Under the pieces are notes generated by a model. That model had not been told where the DNA came from, ran no database searches, and was given only the letters and a program-made list of their open reading frames with translations. From contig NZ_CP050854.1 in assembly GCF_017569925.1 (NCBI RefSeq), positions 4,340,001-4,404,000 of the forward strand: DNA of 64,000 nucleotides, given 5' to 3'. This document shows, piece by piece, positions 25,979-35,470 of the stretch (the first letter of the stretch is position 1; each line of letters opens with the position of its first letter). Both the position numbers and the translations under genes were made by a program. The DNA is from Brenneria izadpanahii. GTDB taxonomy: Bacteria; Pseudomonadota; Gammaproteobacteria; Enterobacterales; Enterobacteriaceae.

Positions 25979-28972
25979 ATGGCCCGCATCCCCGATACCG
26001 AGTTGCAGCACCTGAAAGCCGCCGTGCCGTTAGTGGACGTGGTGCGTTCGCAGGGGCGGCAGGTGTTTAAGCGCGGTAAAGACTTCGTGGTGCTGTGTCC
26101 GTTCCATGACGAGAAAACGCCGTCATGCGTGCTCAGCCCGGAGAAGAATCTCTATCACTGCTTCGGCTGCAATGCGGGCGGGTCGGTGCTGGACTGGGTG
26201 ATGCAGACGGAACGCTTAAGTCTGCGCAAGGCGGTCGAACGGCTGCGCGGCGAACTGGGCGAAAATCCGTCTGTTCAGCCGCTGGTCGGTCAGGATGAAC
26301 CGGCGGTGTTCGCGGAGGATGAGGCGGGCCGTCAGGCGCTGCTCTCCCGCGTGGTTGAGTTCTACCATCACACGCTGCTGAACGCGCCGGAGGCCATCGC
26401 GTATCTGGAAAAGCGCCGCCTGAATCATCCTGAGTTAGTCGCTGCCTTTAAGTTGGGGTTCGCCAACCGCACGCTGGCGTATCGTCTGCCAGCAAAGAAA
26501 CTCAAAGACGGCGCGGCTATCCGGGGTCAGTTGCAGGCGCTGGGAATACTGCGTTCATCCGGTCATGAACATCTGGCGGGGTCGCTCGTGGTGCCGGTTA
26601 TCGATATGAATGGTCAGGTGCGTGAACTGTACGGGCGCAAGGTCAGCAGTGAGTTACGCAAAGGCACGCCGCTGCACCTGTATCTGCCGGGGCCACACGG
26701 CGGGGTGTGGAACGAGCAGGCGTTAGTGGCGGGTAAAACGGTCATCCTGTGTGAATCATTAATCGATGCGATGTCGTTCTGGGTGGCGGGTTATCGTAAC
26801 GTGACGGCGGCCTATGGGGTGAACGGCGTTACCGATGAGATGCGGCAGGCGTTTATCCGCCACGGCGTCAAACAGGTGCTGATAGCGTTCGATAACGATG
26901 CGGCGGGCAATGACGCGGCGGTCAGGCTGGCTTCATCGTTAGCCGCTGACGGCATCGCACCGTTCAGGGTAGTGTTCCCGGCGGAAATGGACGCCAACGG
27001 CTATCTGTGTCAGGTAGCGGAGGTCGCTCCTGCGCATCCTGCGCCCGCGACACTGGGACATCCCTGTCCGGCGCCTGAACGCGAGTTCGGACTGTTAATC
27101 GACGGCGCGGTGCCGATGAACGATGCGGCCGGCACAGACGTGGCGGACACGTTGCCGGAGAGAGAGGCAGCGACGCTGCCCGTCTCATCGTTAGCCGCCG
27201 GGGTTGAGGCGGTGAGAGCGGCGCAGGCGGATGAACCGGGCGTGGTGCTGGAGGCGTTGCCGGGTGGTGAGCTTGAGATAGCGTTATCCGGCCAGCAATG
27301 GCGCATCCGGGGCATGGCGCAGGTGAAACCGGGCGCGGCGGCGCTCAAGGTGAACGCGCAGGTACTCGATACGGTCAGCGGCGTGGTGTTCGCGGACAGC
27401 GTGGACATGATGAGCGCCCGCAGTCGTGCGGGCTATGCGCGGCTGGCCGCGGCGGAGTTGGGGTTGGCTGAAAGCGCACTGAAACAGTCGCTGGGGCGGG
27501 TGCTGCTGGCGCTGGAAAACCACCTGAGCCGACCGGAAATGAACGGTGAAAGCGTTCCTGAACTGGATGACGACGCCAAAGCGGAGGCGCTGGCGTTGCT
27601 GCGCGACCCGAACCTTACCGGCAGGATAACGGACGACCTCGCGGCCTGCGGCGTGGTGGGCGAATCGACCAACCTGCTGGCCGGTTATCTGGCGGCAGTG
27701 TCGCGCAAGCTGGACAAGCCGTTGGCGGTGCTGATACAGAGCAGTTCGGCGGCGGGTAAATCCAGCTTAATGGACGCAGTGCTGGGCCTTATCCCGCCGG
27801 AAGAGCGGCTGCAATACTCGGCCATGACCGGCCAGAGCCTGTTCTATCTGGGTGAAACGAACTTACAGCATAAGATACTGGCGATAGCGGAAGAGGAAGG
27901 GGTGAGGCAGGCGGCGTATGCGCTGAAGCTGTTGCAGTCGGACGGAGAACTCACCATCGCCAGCACCGGCAAGGACGACGCCACCGGGAACCTTGTCACC
28001 AAACAGTACACGGTAAAAGGCCCGGTGATGCTGATGCTGACCACTACGGCCATCGACGTGGACGAAGAGTTGCTAAACCGCTGTCTGGTGCTGACGGTGA
28101 ACGAATCCCGCGAACAGACCGAAGCCATCCATGCTCAGCAACGTAAGGCGCAAACGCTGGAAGGGCTGCTGATGGAGAACGAAAAAGAGTACCTGACCGA
28201 ACTGCACCAGAACGCGCAACGGCTACTCAGACCGCTGAACGTGGTCAATCCCTATGCGTCACAACTGACGTTCCTGAGCGACAAGACGCGCACCCGGCGC
28301 GACCATATGAAGTACCTGACGCTGATACAAAGCATCGCGCTGCTGCACCAGTACCAGCGGGAGGTGAAAACCGTCTCGCACCGTGGGCAGGTTATCGAAT
28401 ATATCGAAGTCGAGCGCTCGGATATCGTGCTGGCCAACCGGCTGGCGCACGAGATACTGGGCCGGACGCTGGACGAAATGCCGCCGCAGACGCGGAAGTT
28501 GCTGATGCTGATACAGGGCTGGGTTGCCGGCAGCGGGCAGCCAAAGGCGGAATATCACTTTACCCGCAAGCAGTTACGGGACGCGGTGCAGTGGGGTGAT
28601 ACGCAACTGAAAATCCACCTTGCGCGACTGGTTGAACTGGAATACCTGATGCTGCACAAGCGCGGGCTGACGTTCTGCTACGAACTGCTGTTCGACGGGG
28701 ACGCACAGACCGATAACGCGCACCTGTGCGGGCTTATCGACGTGCCAGAAGCGCCTGCTAAAACAGTAAAAACGACAGAGAAAGATAACTACGACGCCGT
28801 CCGGTCGGGGGTAAATGAAAAGCGGTCGGCCTCAGGTCGGGGTGTGGTCGGTAGTCAGTCGGATAAGGCCATCTCTGTTAAAGTCAGTACCCGCAAGGCT
28901 TCCGCGTCATCCGGTCGGGTTAACGGTAAAAACACTGCTCCGGCACCACACGATAAGCCCATCGTACCGTAG
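25979..28972 (+). CDS. CHC2 zinc-finger/Toprim primase with C-terminal P-loop region (element copy 1)
   Basis: 997 aa from ATG 25979 with AGGAG upstream. The N-terminal zinc finger has C40-x2-H43...C61-x2-C64 (LCPFHDEKTPSC, YHCFGCNAGGS). A Toprim-like domain at about 245-335 shows VILCESLIDAMSFW (catalytic Glu) and IAFDNDAAGNDAA (Asp-x-Asp). A spacer rich in Ala/Pro follows, then a P-loop region near residue 600 (SSSAAGKSSLMDAVLG) with ATPase-like blocks (HKILAIAEEEG, VMLMLTTTAI). This is a primase-helicase layout as in phage satellites and plasmids, suggesting the element starts its own replication. A transcript probably continues into the recombinase gene 33 bases on. No DnaG-like RNAP core is obvious between the zinc finger and Toprim beyond residues 100-240. 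Confidence 0.85.
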   Translation: MARIPDTELQHLKAAVPLVDVVRSQGRQVFKRGKDFVVLCPFHDEKTPSCVLSPEKNLYHCFGCNAGGSVLDWVMQTERLSLRKAVERLRGELGENPSVQPLVGQDEPAVFAEDEAGRQALLSRVVEFYHHTLLNAPEAIAYLEKRRLNHPELVAAFKLGFANRTLAYRLPAKKLKDGAAIRGQLQALGILRSSGHEHLAGSLVVPVIDMNGQVRELYGRKVSSELRKGTPLHLYLPGPHGGVWNEQALVAGKTVILCESLIDAMSFWVAGYRNVTAAYGVNGVTDEMRQAFIRHGVKQVLIAFDNDAAGNDAAVRLASSLAADGIAPFRVVFPAEMDANGYLCQVAEVAPAHPAPATLGHPCPAPEREFGLLIDGAVPMNDAAGTDVADTLPEREAATLPVSSLAAGVEAVRAAQADEPGVVLEALPGGELEIALSGQQWRIRGMAQVKPGAAALKVNAQVLDTVSGVVFADSVDMMSARSRAGYARLAAAELGLAESALKQSLGRVLLALENHLSRPEMNGESVPELDDDAKAEALALLRDPNLTGRITDDLAACGVVGESTNLLAGYLAAVSRKLDKPLAVLIQSSSAAGKSSLMDAVLGLIPPEERLQYSAMTGQSLFYLGETNLQHKILAIAEEEGVRQAAYALKLLQSDGELTIASTGKDDATGNLVTKQYTVKGPVMLMLTTTAIDVDEELLNRCLVLTVNESREQTEAIHAQQRKAQTLEGLLMENEKEYLTELHQNAQRLLRPLNVVNPYASQLTFLSDKTRTRRDHMKYLTLIQSIALLHQYQREVKTVSHRGQVIEYIEVERSDIVLANRLAHEILGRTLDEMPPQTRKLLMLIQGWVAGSGQPKAEYHFTRKQLRDAVQWGDTQLKIHLARLVELEYLMLHKRGLTFCYELLFDGDAQTDNAHLCGLIDVPEAPAKTVKTTEKDNYDAVRSGVNEKRSASGRGVVGSQSDKAISVKVSTRKASASSGRVNGKNTAPAPHDKPIVP

Positions 28973-29005
28973 TTCCCTTCTCATCCTCACGCAGGACGCG
29001 CCGCC

Positions 29006-30046
29006 ATGACACGACCGATACCGCCGACACCCGAAGCCACTTATCTTAGCCGCCAGAGCGAGACGCTGCGCCAGCATCTGACGGACTACCTCGACCATCT
29101 GAGCGCGGCAGGCTACAGCCGGCGCACGATGGAGAGCTACCGGGAGCGGCTGTTGCCGTTCGCGGCATGGTGCGAGGACAGAGGGTTGCTTCATGCACCA
29201 CAAGTAAGTCTGTCAGGGCTGGAAGGGTATCAGCGCTGGCTGCGGGGCTATCGTAAAGCGGACGGGAAACCGTTAACGGCGGGCAGTCAGTTAAACCGGC
29301 TGTCGGCTATCCGCATGCTGTTCCGCTGGCTGCTCAGGCGTCACGTTATCCTGTACAACCCGGCGGAGATGCTTCAACTGCCGAAAGAAGAGCGGCGCTT
29401 ACCGGCGCAGGTGCTGAGCGAGGAGGAAACGGGCGGCGTGTTGCAGTCGGTGGAGAGCGGCACCGTTATCGGGCTGCGTAACCGGGTGATACTGGAAGTG
29501 CTGTGGAGTACGGGCGTTCGCCGGACAGAAGCCGCTAATCTGATGCTGAGTGATATCGACCTGAGTCGGGGCGTGATGGCGGTGCGTCAGGGCAAGGGGA
29601 ATAAAGACCGGGTGGTGCCGCTGGGTGAACGAGCGTGTAAGTGGCTGGTACGTTATCTGAACCATGCCCGGCCTGAACTGGCGAAACGGTATGACAGCGG
29701 CCACTTGTTTATCAGCCACAGAGGAAAAGGACTGGCGCGGGCGACGCTGACGCAGATGGCGGGCAAGGCCATCCGGGGCACGGGTCACCTGGATAAACCG
29801 GGCGCGTGCCATGTGTTCCGGCACAGTATGGCGACGCAGATGCTGGAGAACGGGGCTGACACGCGACATATCCAGGCGATACTTGGCCATGAGAAGCTGG
29901 AGACGACGCAAATCTATACGCGGGTCGCCATCGGTCATCTGAAGCAGGTGCATGAGAGGACGCACCCGGCAGAGCGGAAACAGAAAGCGCGCTGGAAGAA
30001 GCGCAACGCGGATAACCCGGTGTCGCCGGACAGCCCGAAAAAGTAG
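29006..30046 (+). CDS. Tyrosine recombinase, XerC/D-like (element copy 1)
   Basis: 346 aa. A SAM-like core-binding domain (LTDYLDHLSAAGYSRRTMES) is followed by the catalytic domain with Arg in STGVRRTEAANLMLSDID, Lys in RQGKGNKDRVVPL, HVFRHSMATQMLENGAD (His-x-x-Arg), LGHEKLETTQ (His) and IYTRV (nucleophile Tyr). All catalytic residues are present. It is a site-specific recombinase likely to move or resolve the element. The basic C-terminal tail (RKQKARWKKRNAD) may touch DNA. Confidence 0.92.
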   Translation: MTRPIPPTPEATYLSRQSETLRQHLTDYLDHLSAAGYSRRTMESYRERLLPFAAWCEDRGLLHAPQVSLSGLEGYQRWLRGYRKADGKPLTAGSQLNRLSAIRMLFRWLLRRHVILYNPAEMLQLPKEERRLPAQVLSEEETGGVLQSVESGTVIGLRNRVILEVLWSTGVRRTEAANLMLSDIDLSRGVMAVRQGKGNKDRVVPLGERACKWLVRYLNHARPELAKRYDSGHLFISHRGKGLARATLTQMAGKAIRGTGHLDKPGACHVFRHSMATQMLENGADTRHIQAILGHEKLETTQIYTRVAIGHLKQVHERTHPAERKQKARWKKRNADNPVSPDSPKK

Positions 30047-30684
30047 CTCACTCTCTTCAAGCCAGCAGGACGGTGCAGGGCAAACGCTGCGCCGTCCGTG
30101 GCGCACCGCTTGCCTTGTTCGGCCAAGGCACTCCGGCGGCGCCGGGAAGCATAAGGGCGCGTTGCGGGCTACCTCAACAACGGTGAGCGGCTGGCCGCCG
30201 GGGTCGGGTTCGTGGCGCGGCGTGGCGCACAGGGCTGCGCCCTCTGCTGTCGGCAGCGGCAAGCGTTCTTCGGCATCCACGGCGTGGCCGCCGTCCCTGG
30301 CGGCGCAGGCATCTGTGCCAACGCTCGGCCAACATCAACGTCAACCCCAAAGCAGAAGCCGTTCCTGCGTCACGGCGTTAAACGGCTTCACCTCGCCCCC
30401 GCCCCAACCCCGCTGCGACTTGCTGCGCCCGGCTCGCAGTCGCAGGCTCCTTGCTCGTTCCCGTGCTCGCCATCTCCGCCCCGTGCGGCCCCCGCCGGGG
30501 GCCTCCCTGTTCAACCTCTTCTCCTGCGGGCTTCGCCAGCCCGCACCCGGCAGACGCTTCACCGTCCCACAGCAAGCTGCGGAACGGCTCGCGCCGCGCT
30601 AACCCCGGTTCAACAGCAAACGACTAATGGCAGCGGCTGACGCCGCTGCTATGATGTGGCACAGGCAGACAGGGCAGTCACAGC
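30047..30684. other. GC-rich non-coding tail of the element, copy 1
   Basis: 640 bases after the recombinase with no gene I can support; open frames here are low-complexity Arg/Pro/Ala-rich readings of GC-rich DNA. It contains hairpins such as TGCCTTG-N6-CAAGGCA (around 30110-30130) and GCAGCGGC-TGAC-GCCGCTGC (30631-30650). Its conservation between the two copies (one base changed) and its end position suggest a role as attachment region, replication origin or structured RNA. Confidence 0.5.
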
Positions 30685-30848
30685 GTGGCGGTAGCGTGTG
30701 CGGGGGCAAAAGTGCGCGTCGGGGTGTTCGGGTTAAGGTGGTGTTAATGCTATAAAAAGTGCTCTTTAAAAAACCATTGGTATCAGTGAGTTAGGTGCGA
30801 TAAAAAGTACGACGGCGTCGGGATCGTCCCTATGACCCGATAGGGCTG

Positions 30849-31277
30849 TTGGGGGGATTAAACAACTACGCTTATGCGCCGAATCCGCTGACGTGGATAG
30901 ACCCGTTGGGGTTGGCGAAGTGTAGTAGCAACAAACCGCCAAATGCTTATTCCACAGCCTATGAAATGAAACTGTCTAAAACATCTTACCCCGGTGTATC
31001 ACGCGGCCGACATTTTCAGGAAGCAAACGAATCTTTATTAAAAGCAATGGAATCCGATAAAGGTTTTGCCCAAAATATGAAAGGGTTAGGAATTAATCTT
31101 GAACGCACGCCTACCGGACTGGCTCCGAGAAAACCGCCGGAAGGCTGGACATGGCATCATGAGCTTGACGAAGGTGTTATGCGATTAGTTCCTCGTTCTC
31201 AGCATACTCCGGGAAGTGAGTTCTGGAAGATATTGCATCCTGATGGTTACGGTGGATATGCCGTATGGGGAAAGTGA
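30849..31277 (+). CDS. Displaced Rhs tip: WHH-type HNH/Endo VII nuclease toxin
   Basis: Starts only at a TTG inside the conserved Rhs segment (GGLNNYAYAPNPLTWIDPLGL), so it is a tip without its core and may be silent until recombined onto the Rhs core. The tip ends RKPPEGWTWHHELDEGVMRL-VPRSQHT, the W-H-H motif plus a distal His of the WHH branch of HNH/Endonuclease VII toxins, predicted metal-dependent DNases. About 115 aa of tip are intact. The upstream DNA (30770-30848) is a decayed Rhs end. Confidence is high for the nuclease family and low for expression. Confidence 0.8.
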   Translation: MGGLNNYAYAPNPLTWIDPLGLAKCSSNKPPNAYSTAYEMKLSKTSYPGVSRGRHFQEANESLLKAMESDKGFAQNMKGLGINLERTPTGLAPRKPPEGWTWHHELDEGVMRLVPRSQHTPGSEFWKILHPDGYGGYAVWGK

Positions 31278-31278
31278 A

Positions 31279-31557
31279 ATGACATTAAATGATATTATAA
31301 ATCAGCTTGATAGCTTCGATGATGACGATACTATTTATGTGGTTCAGCCGTGGAAACCTGACTCGGAAGCAGTTGTCGCAACAGAACCCAATGACGGCGG
31401 ATTACCTGATGAAGCCGTTAAAGTAAATGCTGATTATTTTTTAGAAATATTCCTTACTAAAGAATTTTTAGAAGGCTGGTTATCTAATTTAGATCAAGAA
31501 CCTTCAAGTAAAGATCAATGTTTTCGATTGATCCAATATGCTGAAAACGATGCATAA
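31279..31557 (+). CDS. Probable immunity protein for the WHH nuclease tip
   Basis: 92 aa from ATG 31279, immediately after the tip stop; a longer frame from 31216 overlaps the tip and is unlikely. Acidic (DSFDDDDTIYVVQPWKPDSE), as expected for an inhibitor of a basic nuclease. I do not recognise the family. The position between a toxin tip and the cassette terminator is the basis for the call. Confidence 0.75.
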   Translation: MTLNDIINQLDSFDDDDTIYVVQPWKPDSEAVVATEPNDGGLPDEAVKVNADYFLEIFLTKEFLEGWLSNLDQEPSSKDQCFRLIQYAENDA

Positions 31558-31572
31558 TCTTTGAATAAAAAT

Positions 31573-31610
31573 AGCCGGAAGAGATCGTAAAGATCCTTCG
31601 GGCTATTTTT
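31573..31610 (+). terminator. Cassette terminator
   Basis: AGCCGGAAG...CTTCGGGCT (one mismatch in the stem) followed by ATTTTTTA; same family as the hairpin at 25110. Confidence 0.8.
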
Positions 31611-31635
31611 TACCTGCTGTTTATTGCGTGCAATG

Positions 31636-31860
31636 TCAGACATTAATCTCCGTCTCAATCACCAGTCTCCCCCGCTCAACCGTCACGGTGATCGGCATCC
31701 CGGTCATAAAGCCACATTCTTCGAGCCAGCGACCTTTAAGGTTGATGGCGGAAGGCGGGTTAGGCCTGCCGTTTTGCGGGGCGTATCCCACGGTGTAGTA
31801 ACGCGCTGTTTTGGTTGCTTTATTAACGGTGACGCCTGACTTAGAATGTGCCTCAGCCAT
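31636..31860 (-). CDS. SymE-like protein, cassette copy 2
   Basis: 74 aa from ATG 31860 with the GGAAGGAG site. The N-terminal 30 residues are identical to the copy at 25171 because that DNA belongs to the stretch shared with the element; the rest differs in a few positions (WLEECGF, GRLVIETEINV). Differences are mainly synonymous or conservative, which suggests the protein is under selection. Same role and doubts as copy 1. Confidence 0.85.
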   Translation of the reverse strand: MAEAHSKSGVTVNKATKTARYYTVGYAPQNGRPNPPSAINLKGRWLEECGFMTGMPITVTVERGRLVIETEINV

Positions 31861-31931
31861 AGTCAACTCCTTCCAGTTGGTTGTGGTGAGCGGCTGTTAC
31901 AGGTTGCCCCCTGTAGCAGTCGCGCTATCGT

Positions 31932-32330
31932 TTACTGCTCTTCTGCCTTGCCAATCACGTTATCTAAAATCTCAGAAACCAGCTTCTGCTTCGTGCGCGG
32001 TAACTGGCTGATAATCTCAATCTGTTGTTCCAGCCGTGAAGCCGGGCCACGCTTGCCACGCTTGCGGGGCGCGGGTAATCCAAGCAGTTCATCCAACGAC
32101 AGGTTCAGGATCTGCGCCAGTTGTGGCAACAGCGCCGCCGAAACCTTGAGCTTCCCGCCTTCATAATGCGCCATCGTCTGCTGCGCAATCCCCAGTTGTT
32201 CCGCCAGTTGCGTCTGCGTTAGCTGCTGCTCCTTGCGCGCCTGCGCGATCCTTGCGCCAAGCTGCTTAAAAAACTGTTCGTCTTTGGTGTTCATGGCCTG
32301 CTGTAGCTGTCTTGTCGTTAACACTGCCAT
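31932..32330 (-). CDS. XRE-family helix-turn-helix regulator (element copy 2)
   Basis: 132 aa, identical in sequence to the regulator at 25467-25865, with the same start choice, ribosome-binding site and divergent palindromic operator (32351-32400). It would cross-regulate both element copies. Confidence 0.88.
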   Translation of the reverse strand: MAVLTTRQLQQAMNTKDEQFFKQLGARIAQARKEQQLTQTQLAEQLGIAQQTMAHYEGGKLKVSAALLPQLAQILNLSLDELLGLPAPRKRGKRGPASRLEQQIEIISQLPRTKQKLVSEILDNVIGKAEEQ

Positions 32331-32443
32331 GATGTTACTCCCTGTTTTAAATAACTCAGTTGACAATACCCCAATATAGAGTACTCTGCAACAGAGTTAT
32401 TTTTACCCTAAGTCTATTGACAGGTTTTACAGGAGTTCCCGAT

Positions 32444-35437
32444 ATGGCCCGCATCCCCGATACCGAGTTGCAGCACCTGAAAGCCGCCGTGCCGTTAGTG
32501 GACGTGGTGCGTTCGCAGGGGCGGCAGGTGTTTAAGCGCGGTAAAGACTTCGTGGTGCTGTGTCCGTTCCATGACGAGAAAACGCCGTCATGCGTGCTCA
32601 GCCCGGAGAAGAATCTCTATCACTGCTTCGGCTGCAATGCGGGCGGGTCGGTGCTGGACTGGGTGATGCAGACGGAACGCTTAAGTCTGCGCAAGGCGGT
32701 CGAACGGCTGCGCGGCGAACTGGGCGAAAATCCGTCTGTTCAGCCGCTGGTCGGTCAGGATGAACCGGCGGTGTTCGCGGAGGATGAGGCGGGCCGTCAG
32801 GCGCTGCTCTCCCGCGTGGTTGAGTTCTACCATCACACGCTGCTGAACGCGCCGGAGGCCATCGCGTATCTGGAAAAGCGCCGCCTGAATCATCCTGAGT
32901 TAGTCGCTGCCTTTAAGTTGGGGTTCGCCAACCGCACGCTGGCGTATCGTCTGCCAGCAAAGAAACTCAAAGACGGCGCGGCTATCCGGGGTCAGTTGCA
33001 GGCGCTGGGAATACTGCGTTCATCCGGTCATGAACATCTGGCGGGGTCGCTCGTGGTGCCGGTTATCGATATGAATGGTCAGGTGCGTGAACTGTACGGG
33101 CGCAAGGTCAGCAGTGAGTTACGCAAAGGCACGCCGCTGCACCTGTATCTGCCGGGGCCACACGGCGGGGTGTGGAACGAGCAGGCGTTAGTGGCGGGTA
33201 AAACGGTCATCCTGTGTGAATCATTAATCGATGCGATGTCGTTCTGGGTGGCGGGTTATCGTAACGTGACGGCGGCCTATGGGGTGAACGGCGTTACCGA
33301 TGAGATGCGGCAGGCGTTTATCCGCCACGGCGTCAAACAGGTGCTGATAGCGTTCGATAACGATGCGGCGGGCAATGACGCGGCGGTCAGGCTGGCTTCA
33401 TCGTTAGCCGCTGACGGCATCGCACCGTTCAGGGTAGTGTTCCCGGCGGAAATGGACGCCAACGGCTATCTGTGTCAGGTAGCGGAGGTCGCTCCTGCGC
33501 ATCCTGCGCCCGCGACACTGGGACATCCCTGTCCGGCGCCTGAACGCGAGTTCGGACTGTTAATCGACGGCGCGGTGCCGATGAACGATGCGGCCGGCAC
33601 AGACGTGGCGGACACGTTGCCGGAGAGAGAGGCAGCGACGCTGCCCGTCTCATCGTTAGCCGCCGGGGTTGAGGCGGTGAGAGCGGCGCAGGCGGATGAA
33701 CCGGGCGTGGTGCTGGAGGCGTTGCCGGGTGGTGAGCTTGAGATAGCGTTATCCGGCCAGCAATGGCGCATCCGGGGCATGGCGCAGGTGAAACCGGGCG
33801 CGGCGGCGCTCAAGGTGAACGCGCAGGTACTCGATACGGTCAGCGGCGTGGTGTTCGCGGACAGCGTGGACATGATGAGCGCCCGCAGTCGTGCGGGCTA
33901 TGCGCGGCTGGCCGCGGCGGAGTTGGGGTTGGCTGAAAGCGCACTGAAACAGTCGCTGGGGCGGGTGCTGCTGGCGCTGGAAAACCACCTGAGCCGACCG
34001 GAAATGAACGGTGAAAGCGTTCCTGAACTGGATGACGACGCCAAAGCGGAGGCGCTGGCGTTGCTGCGCGACCCGAACCTTACCGGCAGGATAACGGACG
34101 ACCTCGCGGCCTGCGGCGTGGTGGGCGAATCGACCAACCTGCTGGCCGGTTATCTGGCGGCAGTGTCGCGCAAGCTGGACAAGCCGTTGGCGGTGCTGAT
34201 ACAGAGCAGTTCGGCGGCGGGTAAATCCAGCTTAATGGACGCAGTGCTGGGCCTTATCCCGCCGGAAGAGCGGCTGCAATACTCGGCCATGACCGGCCAG
34301 AGCCTGTTCTATCTGGGTGAAACGAACTTACAGCATAAGATACTGGCGATAGCGGAAGAGGAAGGGGTGAGGCAGGCGGCGTATGCGCTGAAGCTGTTGC
34401 AGTCGGACGGAGAACTCACCATCGCCAGCACCGGCAAGGACGACGCCACCGGGAACCTTGTCACCAAACAGTACACGGTAAAAGGCCCGGTGATGCTGAT
34501 GCTGACCACTACGGCCATCGACGTGGACGAAGAGTTGCTAAACCGCTGTCTGGTGCTGACGGTGAACGAATCCCGCGAACAGACCGAAGCCATCCATGCT
34601 CAGCAACGTAAGGCGCAAACGCTGGAAGGGCTGCTGATGGAGAACGAAAAAGAGTACCTGACCGAACTGCACCAGAACGCGCAACGGCTACTCAGACCGC
34701 TGAACGTGGTCAATCCCTATGCGTCACAACTGACGTTCCTGAGCGACAAGACGCGCACCCGGCGCGACCATATGAAGTACCTGACGCTGATACAAAGCAT
34801 CGCGCTGCTGCACCAGTACCAGCGGGAGGTGAAAACCGTCTCGCACCGTGGGCAGGTTATCGAATATATCGAAGTCGAGCGCTCGGATATCGTGCTGGCC
34901 AACCGGCTGGCGCACGAGATACTGGGCCGGACGCTGGACGAAATGCCGCCGCAGACGCGGAAGTTGCTGATGCTGATACAGGGCTGGGTTGCCGGCAGCG
35001 GGCAGCCAAAGGCGGAATATCACTTTACCCGCAAGCAGTTACGGGACGCGGTGCAGTGGGGTGATACGCAACTGAAAATCCACCTTGCGCGACTGGTTGA
35101 ACTGGAATACCTGATGCTGCACAAGCGCGGGCTGACGTTCTGCTACGAACTGCTGTTCGACGGGGACGCACAGACCGATAACGCGCACCTGTGCGGGCTT
35201 ATCGACGTGCCAGAAGCGCCTGCTAAAACAGTAAAAACGACAGAGAAAGATAACTACGACGCCGTCCGGTCGGGGGTAAATGAAAAGCGGTCGGCCTCAG
35301 GTCGGGGTGTGGTCGGTAGTCAGTCGGATAAGGCCATCTCTGTTAAAGTCAGTACCCGCAAGGCTTCCGCGTCATCCGGTCGGGTTAACGGTAAAAACAC
35401 TGCTCCGGCACCACACGATAAGCCCATCGTACCGTAG
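32444..35437 (+). CDS. CHC2 zinc-finger/Toprim primase with P-loop region (element copy 2)
   Basis: 997 aa, identical to the product of 25979-28972: zinc finger C40/H43/C61/C64, Toprim Glu and Asp-x-Asp, and the P-loop AAGKSS. Fully intact, so neither copy shows decay. Confidence 0.85.
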   Translation: MARIPDTELQHLKAAVPLVDVVRSQGRQVFKRGKDFVVLCPFHDEKTPSCVLSPEKNLYHCFGCNAGGSVLDWVMQTERLSLRKAVERLRGELGENPSVQPLVGQDEPAVFAEDEAGRQALLSRVVEFYHHTLLNAPEAIAYLEKRRLNHPELVAAFKLGFANRTLAYRLPAKKLKDGAAIRGQLQALGILRSSGHEHLAGSLVVPVIDMNGQVRELYGRKVSSELRKGTPLHLYLPGPHGGVWNEQALVAGKTVILCESLIDAMSFWVAGYRNVTAAYGVNGVTDEMRQAFIRHGVKQVLIAFDNDAAGNDAAVRLASSLAADGIAPFRVVFPAEMDANGYLCQVAEVAPAHPAPATLGHPCPAPEREFGLLIDGAVPMNDAAGTDVADTLPEREAATLPVSSLAAGVEAVRAAQADEPGVVLEALPGGELEIALSGQQWRIRGMAQVKPGAAALKVNAQVLDTVSGVVFADSVDMMSARSRAGYARLAAAELGLAESALKQSLGRVLLALENHLSRPEMNGESVPELDDDAKAEALALLRDPNLTGRITDDLAACGVVGESTNLLAGYLAAVSRKLDKPLAVLIQSSSAAGKSSLMDAVLGLIPPEERLQYSAMTGQSLFYLGETNLQHKILAIAEEEGVRQAAYALKLLQSDGELTIASTGKDDATGNLVTKQYTVKGPVMLMLTTTAIDVDEELLNRCLVLTVNESREQTEAIHAQQRKAQTLEGLLMENEKEYLTELHQNAQRLLRPLNVVNPYASQLTFLSDKTRTRRDHMKYLTLIQSIALLHQYQREVKTVSHRGQVIEYIEVERSDIVLANRLAHEILGRTLDEMPPQTRKLLMLIQGWVAGSGQPKAEYHFTRKQLRDAVQWGDTQLKIHLARLVELEYLMLHKRGLTFCYELLFDGDAQTDNAHLCGLIDVPEAPAKTVKTTEKDNYDAVRSGVNEKRSASGRGVVGSQSDKAISVKVSTRKASASSGRVNGKNTAPAPHDKPIVP

Positions 35438-35470
35438 TTCCCTTCTCATCCTCACGCAGGACGCGCCGCC

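Larger units (their letters stand above)
25396..30684 (+). mobile_element. Primase-recombinase element, copy 1
   Basis: About 5.29 kb holding a reversed XRE regulator, a CHC2/Toprim primase-helicase-like gene, a tyrosine recombinase and a 640-base GC-rich non-coding tail. Comparison with the copy at offset +6465 shows identity from 25328 to 30684 except one A/C difference at 30545. Comparison with element-free cassettes places the left junction just after the shared GTCAACT by the symE start, and the right junction just before GGCGGTAGCGTG. I see no clear terminal inverted repeats or target duplication. Flanking cassette DNA is much less similar between copies, so two insertions or gene conversion fit better than duplication of the whole segment. 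Confidence 0.75.

Noticed and set aside
29399..30280. 293-codon minus-strand frame over the recombinase and tail
   Set aside because: Opposite strand of the tyrosine recombinase, which has all catalytic residues. The minus product has no known motif.
30047..30684. Arg/Pro-rich open frames in the element tail
   Set aside because: Composition follows the GC bias only. No ribosome-binding sites and no domain signal.
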